Shown here: piece by piece, positions 60,680-64,000 of the stretch | Numbering within the stretch: position 1 is the stretch's first letter | How the letters are laid out: each line of letters starts with the position of its first letter | Origin: Chlorella sorokiniana | Taxonomy: Eukaryota; Chlorophyta; Trebouxiophyceae; Chlorellales; Chlorellaceae | DNA length: 64,000 nucleotides | Direction of reading: 5' to 3' | NCBI GenBank assembly: GCA_025917655.1 | Contig: CP084611.1 | Coordinates: 4,774,001 to 4,838,000 of the forward strand | The notes under the pieces: generated by a model | Seen by the model: only the letters and a program-made list of their open reading frames with translations | Databases searched by the model: none | What the model was told of the DNA's origin: nothing | Translations under genes and position numbers: made by a program

Positions 60680-61904
60680 TGGGTTGGATCACGGTGTACA
60701 GCATCCTGTCTACAATTGAAATATGGTTGACGGGCTACAAGTCGGAACACTTTCTGCTAGGGCTGCAGCAAGGATTTGCCAAGCCTTGGCGCTCCTCCCT
60801 GTCTTAATTGACCGGGTTTTCAAAGCGGTGGACAGAGGAGGATCGGCCCTCTTCATAGCTGTCACGGTGCGTGCGCGAGTGCAGGGTTGAGTTGTGCAGC
60901 GCGAGTGGCGGCGTCACGCCCTCCTGCTGGGCTGCTGCAGGTCGCTGTGGTGCTTGAACCCAGCACTGGAGATGCCTTCCGCAAGCTGGCGCTGCGGCTG
61001 CTGGGTGCGGGCTTGGCGGGTGGTGTGGGCATCCTCCTTATGTTCTTTGGTGAGCACGCCTCGTTTGCCTCGCTGCCGCCGTTCCTCTCGCTGCTGCGAC
61101 ATCGACACCAGCAGGCCTCCCACCCCCTCCCATCCCTTGCGCACCTGTGTCGTTTCGCCCCGCCCAGAGCCCGCTCCTGCCCCGCCCCGCTGCCTGACCA
61201 CCCTCTACAACAACCTTCACGTGGCCTGCTGCACTGCTGTACCGCTGTACCGCAGCGGTTGGGCACAACTCGTACAGCTACCAGCAGTACCAGCAGGAGC
61301 TGGCGGCGTGGATGGTGCCGGGGCTGTCCCTGCTGTCCTGCGCCTACACGGTCAACCAACAGCGGTACCGCGCGTACCGCGAGTTCTGGAGCGTCGCGCT
61401 GTTGACGCTGCCCATCGTGGTGGTTCCCTCCATCCGGTGGGCAGGCAGGGTGGCAGGATGGCCACAGCATCCCTTGTTTGTTGTTGTTCCACTCGCTAGA
61501 CCCTCACTGCCGCCACGGGTGGACCGAAACAGGGCAGCCGCATGGGCAGCGTCATCACAGACCCCTGCTTGGCGGCCGCACAGCCCGCCGCTGCCCCCTC
61601 CCGCACCCACCCACCCCGCCCCACCCCACCCCGCCCTGCCGCAGCTCCGCGCCCGGCACTTTCTACACGGGTGCTTGCTACCGGCTAATGGATGTCGTGA
61701 TTGGCGTTGTGCTGGCGGCAGGTGGGGGCCGCATGCGTCCGGAGGCGCATCGCTACGCCAGCGCCGGGCCCCGTGGCACCACATTGGCTGGCTGGTCCCG
61801 GGCAGCGCGCTTCGCTACTCCGCTGCTGGGCTGCCCGATGTCCCTGCCCCACCCGCGCATCTCAGCCGTCCCTCACCTTTCAACTCTCGCCCCACCGATA
61901 GCCC

Positions 61905-61949
<45 letters not shown>

Positions 61950-64000
61950 CCCATTTTCATCTGTTTTAATTCTTTCGCATTCCCATCTATTGTTGTGCCG
62001 CTTCTTGGAGCACGCGGGTCCAGGCACCAGGCATGCCAGCAGCAATGACCCCCGACATGTGGTGGCAACCCACGTGGTGGCAACCAGTAACTGAAACAGG
62101 CTGCCCAGCCCCTGCCCGCTGTGCAGTTGTCTCTTTTTTCGTGTTCCCGGTGCGGGCGCGGCACATGCTGGAGAAGCGGATGGCGTCCACGCTGCGCCGC
62201 CTCGGCGACTTGGCAGTGTGGCTGGTGGGCCAAGTGTGTGTGCCGCCCGCGCCCACCACCGGCGCCATGCCGGGCCGCAGCGGCTCAGACCAGCAGTGGT
62301 GAGGCGCGCTGGGCGGGCTGGGGGTGCGCGCTCTGCTGCCATGCTGTCGCCCAGCCGCACAGCGCTCAGCGAGGGTGTGAGCTGGGCACCGGCGGGGCGG
62401 GCGCTCGCGTTGCAGCGTGCCGCCGCGTCGGGACCGTCTCGATCGCCTTGCCCTGCCCTCGCCTCGCTTCCCTCCACTGCTGTCTCATGCATGCGCGACT
62501 CGCCACATCCACCCCCTCTCATTAACAAGCCGTGCCGTGTCCTCCCGCCGCCCTTCCCCCTGGGTTGCAGCCTCTATTCGGACGACGGCCTGCGGGGGCG
62601 GCTGCAGCCCCTCATGGCCGCCACGAATGAGCTGGGGCGGGAGATCTCGGCCATGTGGCCGCTGCTGGATGCAGCCAACGCGGAGCTTGCTGTACGGCCG
62701 CCGCACCGCTTCCCCACGGAGCAGTACAAGTGAGCGGGGCTGGTTGTGAGGAAGCGGCGTCGGTGGGAGCGGGGTAGGGGTTGGGGTGAGGAGGAGTTGG
62801 GGCGGGGCGGGCCTGCCTCTACGCCTGCTGGGAGGCTTGACAGGGCAGCACCCCCTGCCACGCATGCTGCCGAATCTGCGCAGCCCCCGCCTTCACTCCA
62901 CTGAGCCGCTGGCCGCTCGGTTCCCTGCGCTGTCGGTTGTCCCACAGGAACCTGCTGCACAGCTGCCACATCAGCGTGGGCCTCTGCTACACGCTGCTCA
63001 ACGCCATGCAGTGCGGCGACATCACGCTGGAGGTCGCTCACCGCCATGTGGGCCACCTGTCGGAAGCCGGGGTGCGCCTCACCGCCGCCTTCACCGCCCT
63101 GGGCTCCCTCATCCGCCCCCCAAGCACAAGCGGCGGCGGTTTGCGCGCCTGAAGAACCTCGCGGCGGCGGGCGGCGGCGGCGGCGGACGGCGAGGCGCAG
63201 GCCGAGGTGTCGCCGGCCTCGGCGACAGCTGCAGCGGCAGGAGGGGCCGCCACGTTGGGCAGCGCGGTGTCTCGCCCGCACAGCAAGGCGCGAGATATCG
63301 AGGTGGCTGGGGAGGTCAACACAGCGGGGGATGAGGAGGATGACCCCTTTGCTGAGCTGGACGGCTCGGGAGGTGGGTGGACGCTGGGCAGCGCTGGGCA
63401 GCAACCTCTTGTGGAAACCGCGCCGCTACGTGCCGCTACGTGCTTGTCGCTCCATCCCATCGCCAGAGGAGCGCAGTGCGCAGCTGCTACACTGCCTGTG
63501 GGCTGGCCGGCTGGCTCTGCCGCCAGCAGCTGCACCCTTGTCAGGGGGAGGGGTGGGGGGCTGGTGCCCCTTCTCTTGCTGCTTTCCCGACCTCACTCCT
63601 CACCCGGTTCCACTTGTTTCCCCTTTGCGTGTACCCCGCAGACGACGAGCCGCTGCCGGTGGTGGCCCTGTCAGAGAGCCAACTCATGTCCGCGCAGCAG
63701 ATGGCCCGCCACCTGTCCAGTATGCGGCGGCACGCCTCTGGGGACAGCGACGGCGGGCAGCGCACGGCAGACGCAGGCGCTGCAGCAACAGCGTTTGACG
63801 TCCCCACCGCTGCGCTGGCCAAGCTGTCCCCCTTGGCAGAAGCTGGCGGCGCCGAGGGTGGGCAAGCCGTAGGCGGCGGCGGCCTGGGGGACAGCCCGGG
63901 CGCCGGGGCGGAGCAGCGACGGGATTGGGCGCTGGCCAAGCTGGCGGCGCTGGTGGGAGCTGTGGAGCAGCTGGAGGCGGCGGCCTTGCGGGAGCGCAAG
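60680..64000 (+). CDS. FUSC/ALMT-like multi-pass membrane protein, 3' end outside the window
   Basis: Probable anion or organic-acid transporter of the FUSC superfamily, which includes plant aluminium-activated malate transporters and aromatic-acid exporters. Exons begin at 60680-60866 (MGWITVYSILSTIEIW, then ALALLPVLIDRVFKAVDRGG, SALFIAVT). They continue 60941-61049 (VAVVLEPSTGDAFRKLALRL, LGAGLAGGVGILLMFF), 61256-61437 (ELAAWMVPGLSLLSCAYTV, TLPIVVVPSIR), about 61646-61721 (GACYRLMDVVIGVVLAA), from about 62127 (FFVFPVRARHMLEKRMAS), from 62571 (SLYSDDGLRGRLQPLMAATN), from 62948 (NLLHSCHISVGLCYTLLNAM) and from about 63641 to the window edge (VVALSESQLMSAQQMARHLS). The membrane half followed by a long soluble helical half is typical. 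One frame break near 60781-60785 is suspected. The link rests on TVAVVLEPSTGDAFRK resembling the ALMT core; substrate unknown. Confidence 0.65.
61908..61947. repeat. (CA)n microsatellite in an intron of the last gene
   Basis: About 19-20 CA units on the plus strand between transporter exons. Confidence 0.9.

Noticed and set aside
1-64000. Transposons, LTR elements or viral relics
   Set aside because: I saw no transposase, reverse transcriptase or capsid-like reading frame, nor long terminal repeats, by eye. Weak old copies could be missed without a search.

Overview
The window looks like nuclear DNA of a green alga, most likely a chlorellalean trebouxiophyte. Evidence: very high G+C exons, many short introns (most GT-AG, some GC-AG), CA/GT microsatellites, and plant-type proteins (MRS2, RACK1, ISS1/VAS1-like aminotransferase, plant-type sugar-phosphate translocator, CAD). 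The lineage below 'green alga' is inference. I saw no rRNA, tRNA, CRISPR array, transposon or viral relic.

Layout. 1-1496 (-): partial MRS2 magnesium transporter. 2184-8225 (+): a tandem family of SGNH/PC-esterase (TBL-like) proteins: a two-exon fragment, an intact gene, and a second gene whose nucleophile position is Cys. 9048-13111 (+): J-domain protein with a DnaJ-X C-terminus. 13980-19692 (-): pectate-lyase-3-type beta-helix protein with a proline-rich, repeat-built insert. 20539-23633 (-): cinnamyl-alcohol-dehydrogenase-type zinc reductase. 24110-26987 (-): DMT-family sugar-phosphate/phosphate translocator. 27840-33088 (+): large unrecognised gene. 33351-33962 (-): small hypothetical gene. 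34693-35530 (+): small secreted protein. 36332-41640 (+): LRR receptor-like kinase. 41860-48521 (-): MgtA-type P3B magnesium ATPase. 48751-51244 (+): RACK1. 51926-53573 (+): short-chain dehydrogenase. 54515-56302 (-): cold-shock-domain/glycine-rich RNA-binding protein. 56825-60137 (+): ISS1/VAS1-like aminotransferase. 60680-64000 (+): FUSC/ALMT-like membrane protein, running off the window.

Themes. Two unrelated magnesium transport systems (MRS2 and MgtA) lie within 50 kb. Several genes point to the cell surface or wall (two TBL-like proteins, beta-helix protein, LRR kinase, secreted peptide). Two head-to-head gene pairs share short intergenic regions (MgtA/RACK1, 229 bp; CSD/ISS1, 522 bp).

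Caveat. At least nine conserved genes carry single-base frame breaks inside otherwise perfect exons, mostly at G or C runs. RACK1, normally an indispensable gene, has three. These look like sequence or assembly errors rather than decay. Exon borders were read by eye from splice consensus, phase and family similarity.
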